Positions 21,601-34,429 of a stretch of 64,000 bases of DNA are shown here, one piece after another. Both the position numbers and the translations under genes were made by a program. Positions within the stretch are counted from its first letter, which is position 1. The number at the start of each line of letters is the position of its first letter. A model generated the notes under the pieces. That model saw nothing but the letters and a program-made list of their open reading frames with translations. It was not told the DNA's origin and made no database searches. Source of the DNA: Aphidius gifuensis (Eukaryota; Arthropoda; Insecta; Hymenoptera; Braconidae); contig NC_057791.1 in NCBI RefSeq assembly GCF_014905175.1, positions 3,968,001 through 4,032,000 of the forward strand, in the 5' to 3' direction.

Positions 21601-24600
21601 TGTTATCATTAAAACTTCCATGCTCTCGCAAATATTGAATAAAATTCATACGCATATATTACTTGGCATCACGTGTATATACAATAATAATAATAACAAT
21701 AATAATAATAATACGACGATGAAAGTAGCAAGGCATCCAGACACATTCACGAGTGTCGGTACATACTTGCATTCCCGACGCGACTACTTACCCCGTTGTC
21801 TCGATTAAAAATAAATATGACTCACTAAATTTATTTCATAGGTGTAAATACTAAAATTATATAAATTACGATTTATTTTATTTTTTTTTTTGGATAATGC
21901 AATTTTATTATTTATAATAAATTATATTTTTCTTTATCACACAAATGATAAATAACTCATAAAGAAATTAAAAAAAAAATTATAATAATAAATTGTGATT
22001 AGAGAAAAAAAAAATAAAATAAATTGCACATCGCCTTTGTAACTACAGTTTTATCGATATAATTGATTATATTCCATCGCATAAATGAACATGAATAAAA
22101 TGCTCTCTTTTTTCTCAATATATTTTTTTCTTTTTTTTTCCATTATTATTTTTATTTCAAGCATATTAAATGGAAAAAAAAATAAGATAAACACAATGTA
22201 CGATTAGTGTTATATTATTAAAAAATTAAATTCATATTTTAAATAAATAAATTAAATTAATCAATAAATTATTATATATAAAAAAAAATAGTCGCTTTGG
22301 TGCGCCAATGGTATTCGTGAATGGAAATTTCCACTGTCGAGACTGGAGTTGACTTATAACCGTGAAAATAATATATTTTTTTCTTATAACAAGAATATAT
22401 ATATAAATAATCATAAAATAATAATAAAAATAATCCAACCACATATATAGTTGACTAAAAAAAAAAAAACTTGAACTTGGTTTAATCATCTTTTTATACA
22501 AATTTCCTCGTTTAAAATTACGTGATATTTTGGAGTATTAAAAATACGCGCAACCCAGTGATTTAATTCAAATGTACCTTTAATTCAAGGACAAATTAGG
22601 GTAGAAAAAAAATTAAATCAATAAATATATCCTTGGTCATAGAATAGGGTGACGCATTTACAAACTCAACATCGTAGTAGATATTGTACTCTCCTGCAAC
22701 TTGTTTTATTTATTTTTGATATATATATATACTTATTATTTACGAGAGGGTCAAGGCTGGATTATTTTCTTCTTTAAGCACACATGGTGCGCAGTTGCAA
22801 TCTGTTGGCATTGACTTTTCCACCTTAAATCATCCACAACATCATCGTCATCCAGTATGTACCAGTTTTTTTTTTTTTGAAACTTTTCCAGACATAAATT
22901 CGCGAAAAAGAAAAATAACATAATTCTAATACATATATATTTTAAATAATGTATTAAAAAAGTATAAATTAAATGCTATATTATGCATTTTTCGTGGGAA
23001 AAATTAATAAAAGCTACTTAAGACTATTAATTTGTTAAAAAAAAAATAACAACTATACGTGTATTTAAAGGAGAAGACAGGAATTCAGGTCGATGTACTT
23101 GCACTATTGTGCACATGAACACATACTAATTATATATATGTGTTGTGTTTCTATGTATCTATGTAGAGGTACGATCAATACTCTCAACACTCACTACACT
23201 CCTGATCTTACACACATAACTATTTAAGAATGTTATTTTGCTATTTCTGTATCAAAAAAAAAAAATATATATCTTCTTGTCTATTAAGTTAAGAACTATA
23301 GATACTTTAAAGCCACATATGTTTAATCGAAGGTAAACCAGATTCGTAATCATGATAAATTTATTTCAATGAAAAATAATAATATCAATTTTCCATTGAA
23401 TAAATAATCCAATAAATATTAATTTCTATTTTTAAAGTATTTATCATATTTTATAAATTTTTTACTGGGGATTATAAGATTTTTCATTAGATTATTTTAT
23501 CATTATGATATTGATAATGATGATTAGAATTATTACATCATAATCTTATCACTGTGCGTCATAAATGAATGCTTATTATTTTATTTTTAAATCATGTGGT
23601 TTTTTATTTATTCCACAATAACATGCAATATTATTTTAAAATTGTATGTACATTTTAAAAATATCATTTGTGGTTATTTATTTATGATATAATATGATGA
23701 GTATATAAATATTACCTTGAATATTTTGTCAAGAATATATGAGTTGAAAAAATATTCTTAACAGGAAAAAGATATAGACAACAAGGTTGAGTTTAAAATT
23801 TCACACTGTCTTGTCATGCTACTTGTCAATCGTTTTATTTATTCAATAATAAATTAAATATAATAATTGTTTATGCATATAAATTTATGTCTAAAAATAT
23901 ATAAATTATTTTGTTCTTTTTTTTATTGTTTCAAGTTATTTTTATTTTTTTTTAACAGCCAGGTATTTATTAAATAATTTAGCTTTATTATGACAGTTGG
24001 TTGTTGTTAATGTTGATGACTTAATTTATCATATACAATTATAAAAGTCACGAAGAAGAAAATATATTTTAAAAAATATTTTCGCATATATATATTTTCT
24101 TTTATATATATTTTTTGTAGTAATATAAATTCCAATAGGTAAAAAAAAAAATAATGTACAAGTCTTGGGGGTTTGTGTCATCGATCGTGGTTTTTTTCCA
24201 CACGTTATAGTTTATATATTTTTTTATTTGCAAATAAAAATCCTACTTTTATATACAAACAAGTCAAAAGACAAGTTAATTATACCGGAAAGATGTTTTT
24301 TTTTTTTTTTCTTTTTCTTATATTTCACGGGGTTAAACAAAGTTCAGATTGAAAAAATAAATAATAACACGCAAATTGAATAAGTTGTGGATAATATAAA
24401 TTAAATAAAAATATGCAGTATATATTAAAACAAGTGTAAATTTAAACAGGTGTAATATGCAGTTCATGTACCATAAATTAATAATAATTTAATATGATAA
24501 TTTAATACATCAATCATTTAGACACATTATCAAATGACGTAGACTCGTGATTATATATTAATAAAATATTTACAAATAAAAATAAATTAACCACGTGTTA

Positions 24601-27600
24601 AATTAATAAATAAATATTTAAATTTAATTTTTTTTTGGCTTTTTTTTTCTTTTTTAAAAAAAGTAGAAAGTTAAAATATTAGTTTTTTAAATGTGCATAA
24701 ATATATATTATATTTAGATTTTAAATGTATTATTATTTTTTTTTTGATATGATTAGACTGCACCTGGCAAAATTTAGGATATATTTTATTTAATTATTAT
24801 TTGTGCTTGTGGTGTTGTTCAACGACAAATGTCGCGTCGATTTGCAAATATTTATTGCATATATATTTTTTCATGTCCGGCGCCTGAAATTTTTTTTTTA
24901 AACTAACAAATAGAGTCTCGACAGTGTCAACGACGAGACTTTCTATTTTTCCTTTTGAAAATTTATCTGCCAAGTTCTGTCATGTATTTAAAAACCACAA
25001 CACACATTTAAACGTAGTTTTAAAATAATTATATATATTTATTATTAATAAATTTGATTACAAATAATTTGTCGTTATAAAAATATTATTTATTATCTAT
25101 AACGAAATAAAAAAGCTGTTTAAATTCCAAGATGAATCAAGTGTTTTTAAATATATATGTTTATCCAAGTCATTTAGTCATAGAAGTGATATTTCATTAC
25201 CGTGTGATGGCAAGGTGCCAGATAACACAGAGACCAAGTCCAATAATATGTATACCTGATGTAGGAATAAGAGCAACGAGAGTTGCATAGTATTTTTGGA
25301 ATAAATTTAAAAATTATGCTTGAGTTAAGGCAGTCTCATATATACCGGAAGTCACTCCTACTCATTTCTTTAACTAGATTTTTTTTAAATTTATTAATTT
25401 ATCTTCTTGAAATTTAATCGGGTATTTTGCTAAAAGGTTGATATACCATTAAAGGTATTTAACGAATGAGTAAACAAAATTTCTATCACATGAGCTAGGC
25501 AAAACGTCAAAGAAATGTTGATTTAAAATTTTTCATTTAAAAATATATTTTATTAAGTGGACACACTTGTTTTAAAAATAATTTCTTTACTACAAAATGA
25601 TTATTTTTCTAGGTATTTTAATTTTAAATTTTGTCGTTAGTTTAAAAATACATTATAATTATTTAATTTTTTGAATAATAGTATTTTATTTTTGAGTTTA
25701 ATTAGCTAAATATTAGTATGTTTTGAGAGTTTGTTTGTCTTATCTTATCGTTGATTGTATAACATACTTTATGCTGTAATATATTTCGAAAAATTATCAT
25801 TATAAAATATAACCAATTTATGTTTGTAAAAAATAATGACTAATGAGCAATGATCAAATTCGTTTTTTCATTTAGATTTGAAATTTTTATTGGAAAAAAT
25901 AAATAAAAAAACTATCAAATGACTGGCTTGCAATCGGTCTCATTAAATAAAATATATCGCGTGTTTATATTATAACTCCAAGTCAAGGCCCTGTTATTTC
26001 TCAATCACAACTAAATTTCACAAAAAAAAAAAAAAAATACAAATAATTCTAAAATATCTTCTTTTTTCATTTCCAAAATTCTTAATCATAGTATATTTTT
26101 ATTTTTTCATGACCCAACACGTATTCCAAGGTCACACATAAATAATTGTCAAATATGAAAAAAATAAAATAAATAAATTAACCACAATTTTAACTTAAAT
26201 AAAAAAAAAAAACAAAAATTAATAAATGTCTGAAATATAAATTTTTATAAATATTATTGTTGACTAAATGAAAAAAAAAAAAATATATATATTTCTGTCA
26301 ACAAGTACGCTTTTAAAATTGTAATAATTCTTGGCGCCGGACAATCGGAATGTCATTCAGATATGTCTGTTTTTTTTTTTTACGTAAAAAATTATTACGA
26401 AATATAATAATAAAGAGAAAAAAAAAATTATCCGTCTAGTATTAAAGTATATATAATTTTCTGATCTTTCAAAATCTTACAATTAACTTGACACTATTAT
26501 TTTCATATATCAAACTCATTATCATTTGATAGATAAAAAAATGCTAATAAATAATTATTAATTAGAGTTTACAAAAATAAATAAAACTATAAATACGATT
26601 ATAAATGTTAAAGGTTAAAAAAAAATCATATATTTATTTGTAATTCAAATATAGACAATGATCGGACATCAACATCATCTTGTAATTACATCCCACTTCA
26701 ACTTCTGCTGGCGCCAATATGACGCCAATTTAATATCAACAATAAACATTTGTATAAAAAAAAAAAAAATTATTTATCTCCCGCCTTCACCCTCTACCTA
26801 TCCCGTGACCTCAAGCTTCCGACAATAAAAATAATAATAAAATAACAATAAAAAATAAAAAAGTTTAGTCGCAGTAAACGTCTAAACTGGGTCAGCTTTT
26901 GACATGCTTTTTTTCTTGTTTTTTCTCTAATTTTTAATCTTTTATTTGTTGTTGTTTATTTTTTAAATTTTTTCTATTAGTCAGATGATGTGTCATATGA
27001 TTATTTAGAGGGTGTGTTGAATGACAATAATTTAAAAATGTTTTATAATTATATCTATATATATAAATAAATGATAAAAATATGTAGCAAATTGGAGCAC
27101 ATCCGATTTAGTTATTGAGCTGGAACTAATACGAGGGTGATTCGACCTTGGCATGACTTGGGTTTCCCATCACTCGTCATTTTACATAGTATATCATCAT
27201 CATGATTGACGTGATAAATTAGTCAACTTATTTTAAATTATACAAATAAATATATATATTATTTTAAAAGGTAAAAGAACGTTCGGAAAAATTAAAATGT
27301 CAGTCAATGATCGCGGTAGTTGATGACGATATAATGATTAATAAGAAAGGCAGAATTTATGGAAAAGAATTTCACATCATGTGGCCTTTATGACGTATTT
27401 AAATTCTCAACAAGGACGAAAAATAATAAAAACTATAAATGTTGTTTAAATGATAAACTAAAAAATAATTAAAACACCTGGTTGTAATTTAAAATTATAT
27501 TACTAATGAAATTTTATCATTCAAGGAAAACTAGTATTGACTGGACCTTAAAATTATTTTTCCTGTTGTTTTGTACGTTCATTGTCATATTTTTATCTAG

Positions 27601-30600
27601 TTGACCTCACTGGACTCTCTTTGAAACAATATAATTTTTGTGATGCCAATTTCCTCATCGTTGTTGACTCATCAACAATATAATATATATATTTGTTTTA
27701 AATTAATTTTTTTATACAATTTTGTACTTGAACCTTTTACGTTTTATTTTGTGCATGTTCAATTTTTATGAAGAGTGTGTTGATCTATAATTGATGATTT
27801 ATTGCTTCCTGCAAATAATTTATATATTGTGATTGATGATTACTTGGTAAAATAAAAAATTTATAGTACCTATAAATTTCATTATTAGACTGTTGATATT
27901 TTTCTTGGAAAAATAATAAATATATATTATTTTTTTTTAAACAAATGTTATATCGTAATTTAACAACTAACAATTATTTAAAAAAAAAAAAAACAATAGT
28001 AATATATTGAAATGAATTTGATAAAGCCATCTGTTGAGGATAAAAATATGGATTTCACTGCTGCTGTTGGTAACGTTGAAAGTCTAGATGACACTCAGCT
28101 TTTGATAAAATAAGAAATTTGAACATTTGATATTACATCGATTGAGCTTTATCATAGTTTACTTGTATATCTTCCTCATAGATTGGTTTACTTGCTCTAA
28201 TTTGTTGCTGATTAAAATTAAAATCTACAAATAATTTGAAATATTTTTTTTTCTTTTGTAAAAGCTTGTTTTATTACCAAAAAGCTAGACATCAAATTAA
28301 TTAGCCAAGTTTTTTAAGTAAATATTTAAGTTCTTCTTCACTTTGCACTTACAGAATAAACTTTTTTTTTTTTTTTTTCTCACTTAATTGATCAAATACG
28401 AATCATGATCCAAAGAGTTTTGTTGTAATTTGATGAAAAACTTTATATTTAAACTACGTAATCAAACTTTATAAGTTGTTCATTTAATTTTATTTTTATA
28501 TTTAAAAATGAACATTTTTATGTTGAAAATATTATTAAACTTGAAATAATTTTGCATCAATTTTATCATTATGATTGATGTATAATATTCTGTCATATCT
28601 TGACATTTTAATATTCAAAAAAATAAATAAAACAATTTAATCGTTTTTTAAAATAGATATATTAATACCACTGATATTATTAAATTGTATTGTTTATTTT
28701 TAACCGACATTATAGTTGAGATAAAATTCTAAAAATACTTGACAATATTAAATTGAAAAAAAGCTCAACAATGTCTCGATATTGTTTGTAAAAAATTTTT
28801 AATCTGAGATCAGGAATTTAGTTTTAAATATAAAAAAAAAAAAAAAAACAATAAAATAGAATATAGAGTAAAATAGTGCCAAGCTTGCAAGCTTCATAAT
28901 TTATTTATTACATTTTTTTTCTTACAATTTTTTTGTTCCGTCATTACTTTGATGCACGACAATTGATTGCTACTTTTTACAAAAGAAACCGGAAAATATT
29001 GTATGGAAAACTAAGGTATATATTATTGATTGACGTGTTGACCAAAGTACATTTAAAGTTGTATTATTCTTTCTTTCTTATATAATTATTTTTTTTCTTT
29101 TATACTTTTTCCACCATATATGTATATGTTTATATATTTTTGTCTTCAAACTCTTGAAGCATATATATATTGTTGTCGGTGAATAACCCCCGTGTTGTTT
29201 TCGTATTATCCAGTTCACTTATTACTGATAAACATATTTTTCTTAATGTTATTTTTTATATGTCATGTCATTTTTCATTGACTTATATAAATATCTGAAG
29301 TTAAAATAACATTTATTCTATTTTATTATTATAAATAACTGATTAATTCAAAAGTTTTTTTTTTTTATTTATTTGATGTAGAGACTTCTTGTGTTTAATA
29401 TAAAAAATACTTTTTAACGTTAGTTAATTTTATTCTCATTTATCTTTAAAGATAATTAACTTAAAATTTAGATAAATATTGAATGAATATTCAACGTCAT
29501 TCACTTTGAAAATTTGAATGTAAAAATATGATGCTTTAAAAATATAACGCATAAAAATACCAATTTCCATTGAGTGATGGCAAGTTAAAAATTGTACTAA
29601 AATTATATCATTATAGAATTGTCAAAAAAGCAAAAAAAAAATTAGAGCTAATGATATCAATGAATTAAAAAAAGCTCATTGTATTTATAAAATAAATTTA
29701 TATAACTGTGGTTTTTTTTTAGTGCATAAATCTGAGCCATGTTTTGCACAAGATGTTTAAAATGTCATTTATCATGAATTTCTTTTTAGTGATTATTGAT
29801 AATTTTAAAAATATTGGGAAATCAATTATTCATACTGATATGAAATGTATATTAACTATTTTTTTTTTTTTTTTGTGATGAACAAAGTAAATTAACGTTT
29901 TCCTGTTTGTATATTGATTATCTTAATTTTCATTGATTCGAAGAGTTATATTTCTCCTCATTTCCAATGTATATACTAACTTTTCAAACTCATAAATATT
30001 CCTTTACTCTGACAGACTGCATAATCCCTTTTTTTTTTAACTCGGGAAACTGCTCGTTACACTGTCTTTTTTATTTTTCTTATTTATCCTCCCTATTATT
30101 TATCAGCAAAACTCATGAAGTTGAAAAAAAAAAGAAAATAAATAAACAAAAAAATTCACAAAGAAAATAAAAACAATTTGACTTATTTTCCATTAATTAT
30201 CATCTTTTATTTTTCGATACTTTTGTTTGTATTTTACATTGGCTTGAATATAAATTGTGAAATACGCTATTATTTCGGTCGATTTAAGGATAATAGTGGG
30301 GTTCTTCTGTCTCAGTATAAAAAAAAAATCGTACGTGCATTCTATACCTATACATAAGTATAAGAGTTTGTGAGGGGGTCAAACTTGTATTATATATAGC
30401 CGAATAAAATGGTCAGGAGGATTGATGGTACTTATCTTCCTAGTTCATCTTTGACTATATCGTTCTCCCGGGATCAAAACTATAGTTGTTCAATCATCCA
30501 ATCACGTGACTTTTCTTTTTATTTGTTTTTCTTATTTTAACTTTTTCTTTATCTCTTTTTTTATTCATTAAAAATTATATAATAAAGCCATTTGCATAAA

Positions 30601-33600
30601 TTTATAAATAAATAAATTTTTTTATTAATTTATACATTTATACTATAAGAAAAAAAAAAAAAAAGAAATTTTATTTTTAACAAAAATGTAAAATTAAAAT
30701 TAAAAAATAATAAAATTTTTTAATACTTGACATTTATTTTTTGGCAATTTAAAAATAGTAATTGACATTTTCATAGAGTTGAATTAATTTTTTTAATATA
30801 TTCATTAAATTTTTTTATAAAAATAAATGAATTATCAATACAGCATATTTATTATCTAAAATTAACTAAAATTCATTTAAACACGTATTTGGAAAAGGTG
30901 AAGTCAAATTACTAAAATTATCATTACAATATTTGTTTAAAAATTTTTATCATCATAAAACTGCATATAACATTTGACTTTGTAACAAGTTTTAATGATA
31001 TCTTTGTTGTACTATCAAATATAGCATTTCTTGATCGTCAATGTGAATATAATAATAATATGAGTGTATATCAACGTTAATCTCTCTCTTTACACTAGTT
31101 TAATAATAATTCGGTTTTGAACCTATTATATCCAAAGATTCCTATCGATTGTGATACAAAACATTGAGGCTTTAATTTCCAATAATACATTGTCTTTAAT
31201 AATGCATCAATTTTATAACTAGTCCTACAGTCTCGAAAGCTTAAATATTTTAAGGTAATAAAAACTTTACAAGGATAATACATGCTAAACGATTATGTAT
31301 ATATATCAAGTTATAACGACGTTATAGTGTACTTTAAGAATGATCTTACACTCAGATTAATATATCCAAAATTATTCAAATTGTTTTACAATGAAATGTC
31401 CTTTTTTTTGATTAATCATTTGTATTTATATCTTATACACATGTTTTATAAATTTATGTATAAATTACAAAATAAAATTCATTATTATATTAATTAAATT
31501 ATTTTTTAAATCTTCTTAAAATACTTTTTTTAAAAATTAAAAATTACTCAATATATGTTACCGAATATAAAGGGTTTAAAATTTGTTTTTTTTTCTTTTT
31601 TTTTGTGTTAAAAAATAAGCTTTATATTAATGTCATAAAATTAATTAAAATTTTTGCTTTTATGGCTTTTTTTTTTATTCTTTAATATACTATGATAAAT
31701 ATGTAATTATTATTTTAATAAATGAAAATTTTTAATAAAACACTTCAAGGTATCTTTTGTCAAAAATTAATGTAAATAATATTGGCTTTTTGTTTTTCCT
31801 TGCCTTAATACTGTGTGTAACGATTATTTGACATTTTTCTATATTATATTTTAGGTATGTATACATTAGGTAGATAATATGATAAAAGTGTTTGTGTGTC
31901 TGTGTGGTATATACCATTCAAAAATAATTTCAAAGTGTATATAAGTATAATATATATTCTATATATACCTTTGAATATAACTATGGTATTTCAAAGCATC
32001 CAATTCTACCAGTTAACGAACGAGGCACTTGAAATTAACGTACGTTATATATACATATTTGCATATTACACACTGCATGCTCTGTGCTTTTATCAACATA
32101 TAATTCCCACTGAGAATCGAACACTCTAAAACGTATATATCATTTTTGATGAATAATTTAATTTTTTTTTCATTAAAAAAAAAAAAAATAGAAAAATGCA
32201 TCACATCAAAATATATATATTTGTGTTCTTGTCATCATCAAGTCAATCTGAGTTAATGAATGCGTTGAATGAAAATAAAAATGAGATGAGACTTTGCCAT
32301 CACCGACCCACATCTCGTGCGTGTTTTCGTCTTTCATCAGAGGTCATATACTATTTTGTTTTTTTATATGCTATTTTTTTTTATCTACCATCGTTGAATT
32401 TTCGAGCTCGGTTGCATGATATCCATTTGCCTTTAGGATCCAAAAAATTTTCAGTTGAATGGACATCATCCAACTGAAATGTTGTACACATTAGACGCTA
32501 TCAGCATCAAGACTTGAGTTTGTAAACAAGTCTGGTAAATACACTGTACCAATCTCTGATGTTGTACATTTACCTGTATACATACATGCATATAATTATA
32601 TAGATTTATCTCAAGTTACAAACTATATAAATTTAAAAAATGTATATATATTTTTACATAAATAGTTATTTAATTTATTTTATATTATATTCATTAAAAA
32701 ATTCAACGATAATTCAACTAGTACATATATATTACTCAACTTGTTTATAATAATATTCATTTTGAAATAAAAATAAATAGTTTTTATTTATTTTATTTTA
32801 TATACTTGAAAAAATAAAATTTTAGAAAATATATTTTTTATATTTTAAGGTAAAAACAATATGTTTTTTTTCTCATGGCGCATTTTCATCATCATCGTCA
32901 ATGCTTTCAACTTAAAAGTGGCGTTGGACGTCGTCTTTTTGTTACCACTCAAGGGAAATAATATAGTCTTTTTGTAATTTTGTATATTGTAAAATATATT
33001 TATATGAAAATAAGAAAAAAATATTATCCAAGAGAGGCTCATATCTTGTGTTAAGGTGTGCAATAGTTAATGGAAGCTCTCACATTTCATAATACATGAG
33101 AATAATGAATTTTCATTTTTTTTTTATTTTAACTCAATTGTGCTTTCACTGAGTGATCATTTTTTTTTTCTTTTCTTTTTTTGGATATTTTTATTACTTT
33201 CCGAATTTTTTTTTTTCAAGCTTTTAAGTAATTACTCAAAGACCAAGGTGATGTAAATTTTTTTACCAAAGTTTTTAACCACTTTCACGGACTTTTATTT
33301 TAATAATTAAAATAATTTTTAAAGAATAATAAAATTGAGAATATTCCAAGGTTTTATATTATAAAATTTTTTTAATTTTTTTACTTAAAACATTTGTTAA
33401 TTTACAAATTTTTAGTAACAATAAACATCAGTATATAATAAAGTAGTCTTTAAAAAAAATTAAAATTATCTAATTTGCGTAATATAATAACAGAGTGTTT
33501 GCAGATGTTTCCTAAAATAATAATATGAATATGAAACTCATAAATTTTTTCTGTTGAGCATAAAATATCGTAAATTGCTTGATTATTTAAAGCACTTTTA

Positions 33601-33960
33601 AATAATAACCATCCTAACATGATTGGTTTTTTTTATTATACTTTTTTTTATTTTTTTATACACAGACAAACTTCTTTTTCTCATTATCTCTCACTTTTTT
33701 TTTTTGATAATTTCACTAACTAGGAAACATTTTCCAGGTCGTGGTTAATCCATTAGTTTGAAATGGAGTTTAAACTTACCCAAATGAATTTTTATACCCC
33801 TCAAATTTTCTTTACTTTACGCTGTGTTTTTTTAAATTTTTTATTTGTCCTCTTTTCTCACACTCCTCAATCGACTGTACGAGAAAAAACCACTCTTCCA
33901 TTATCACACGTCATGGAGATATAACTTTTTCATTTGTTTGAATTTAAAATTTGCCACTTA
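21601..33960. other. Large AT-rich non-coding region with scattered less AT-rich islands
   Basis: No gene model can be built. Islands that stand out from the AT background: 21720-21810; 22620-22870 (minus-strand coding-like frames, e.g. YILDDDDVVDDLRWKSQ); 23080-23220; 24830-24960 with a short GTCTCG/CGAGAC stem; 25197-25289; 26660-26900; 27100-27200; 27307-27393; 28012-28113; and 32220-32560. Each could be a conserved regulatory element or a decayed exon; the more coding-like ones are discussed as findings. AT-rich DNA has many chance stops, so any GC-richer patch looks open in several frames; this lowers the weight of each single island. Confidence 0.35.
21682..21712. repeat. AAT/AAC trinucleotide repeat
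   Basis: Imperfect run of about ten AAT units with AAC interruptions. Its translation as poly-Asn creates the spurious open frame 21620-21808. Confidence 0.7.
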
Positions 33961-33963
33961 GTA

Positions 33964-34429
33964 CTAATTTATACACACAGATTCTTCAATAGTCAATCGT
34001 TGCGCTGAGTGTTCTATATAAGCACCAAGGAATTGTGATGATGCTGCTCGTTCACTGCTGGAAAATAAAACGCGAAGTTTTTTATAAACCATTGCAGTTG
34101 CTGCTGATGATACAGAATTAACGCTTTCATGTCTCTAATCATTCAAATTACTCATATTCAGAAATACATAAATATTTATATCATTAAATGAAATGAATTA
34201 ATAATAGATATTGATTAACGTACGATGGACTCGAGAGATGATTTAATGGTGATTCCAGAATAAACTGAAGTTCATAATCTTGAGCTTGATACAACTGGAC
34301 AACTTGGTGTACTTGTATGTAGTACGTTACCAACATCTTGTATTACTAAAAACATTCTTTTATTTATTTTGATGAATATACAGCTTCATCATGTGTTACT
34401 CCTTCAAAACTTGTACAGTTAACTTGAAG
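33964..34429 (-). pseudogene. Relic of a Whirlin/Dyschronic-type scaffold gene (PDZ end plus harmonin homology domain)
   Basis: Minus strand. From 34429 the frame reads KLQVNCTSFEGVTHDEAV, the carboxylate-loop and alphaB part of a PDZ domain (family LEVNGxSF...HDEAV), with Cys where Gly is expected. A one-base shift near 34373-34383 is then needed to continue with RMFLVIQDVGNV and a SSSRL block, ending at TGA 34272-34274. A second shift near 34285 opens another frame to about 34221. After an 85-bp intron-like gap, an acceptor at 34135-34136 leads into an intact 56-codon frame (34134-33964). Its ATAMVYKKLRVLFSSSERAA and RLTIEESV match the harmonin homology domain that follows PDZ2 in Whirlin. 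Order and spacing fit that family (Drosophila Dyschronic). The frameshifts, a stop just upstream and the lack of flanking exons argue for a decayed gene rather than a working one. Confidence 0.5.

Noticed and set aside
22232..22501. Minus-strand 89-codon frame
   Set aside because: Phe/Tyr/Ile low-complexity translation of T/A runs with one mixed patch; no domain.
24917..24960. Short hairpin GTCTCG...CGAGAC and a similar one near 27140-27180, considered as microRNA precursors
   Set aside because: Stems are only 6-8 bp, too short for a pre-miRNA, and no known insect microRNA seed was recognised.
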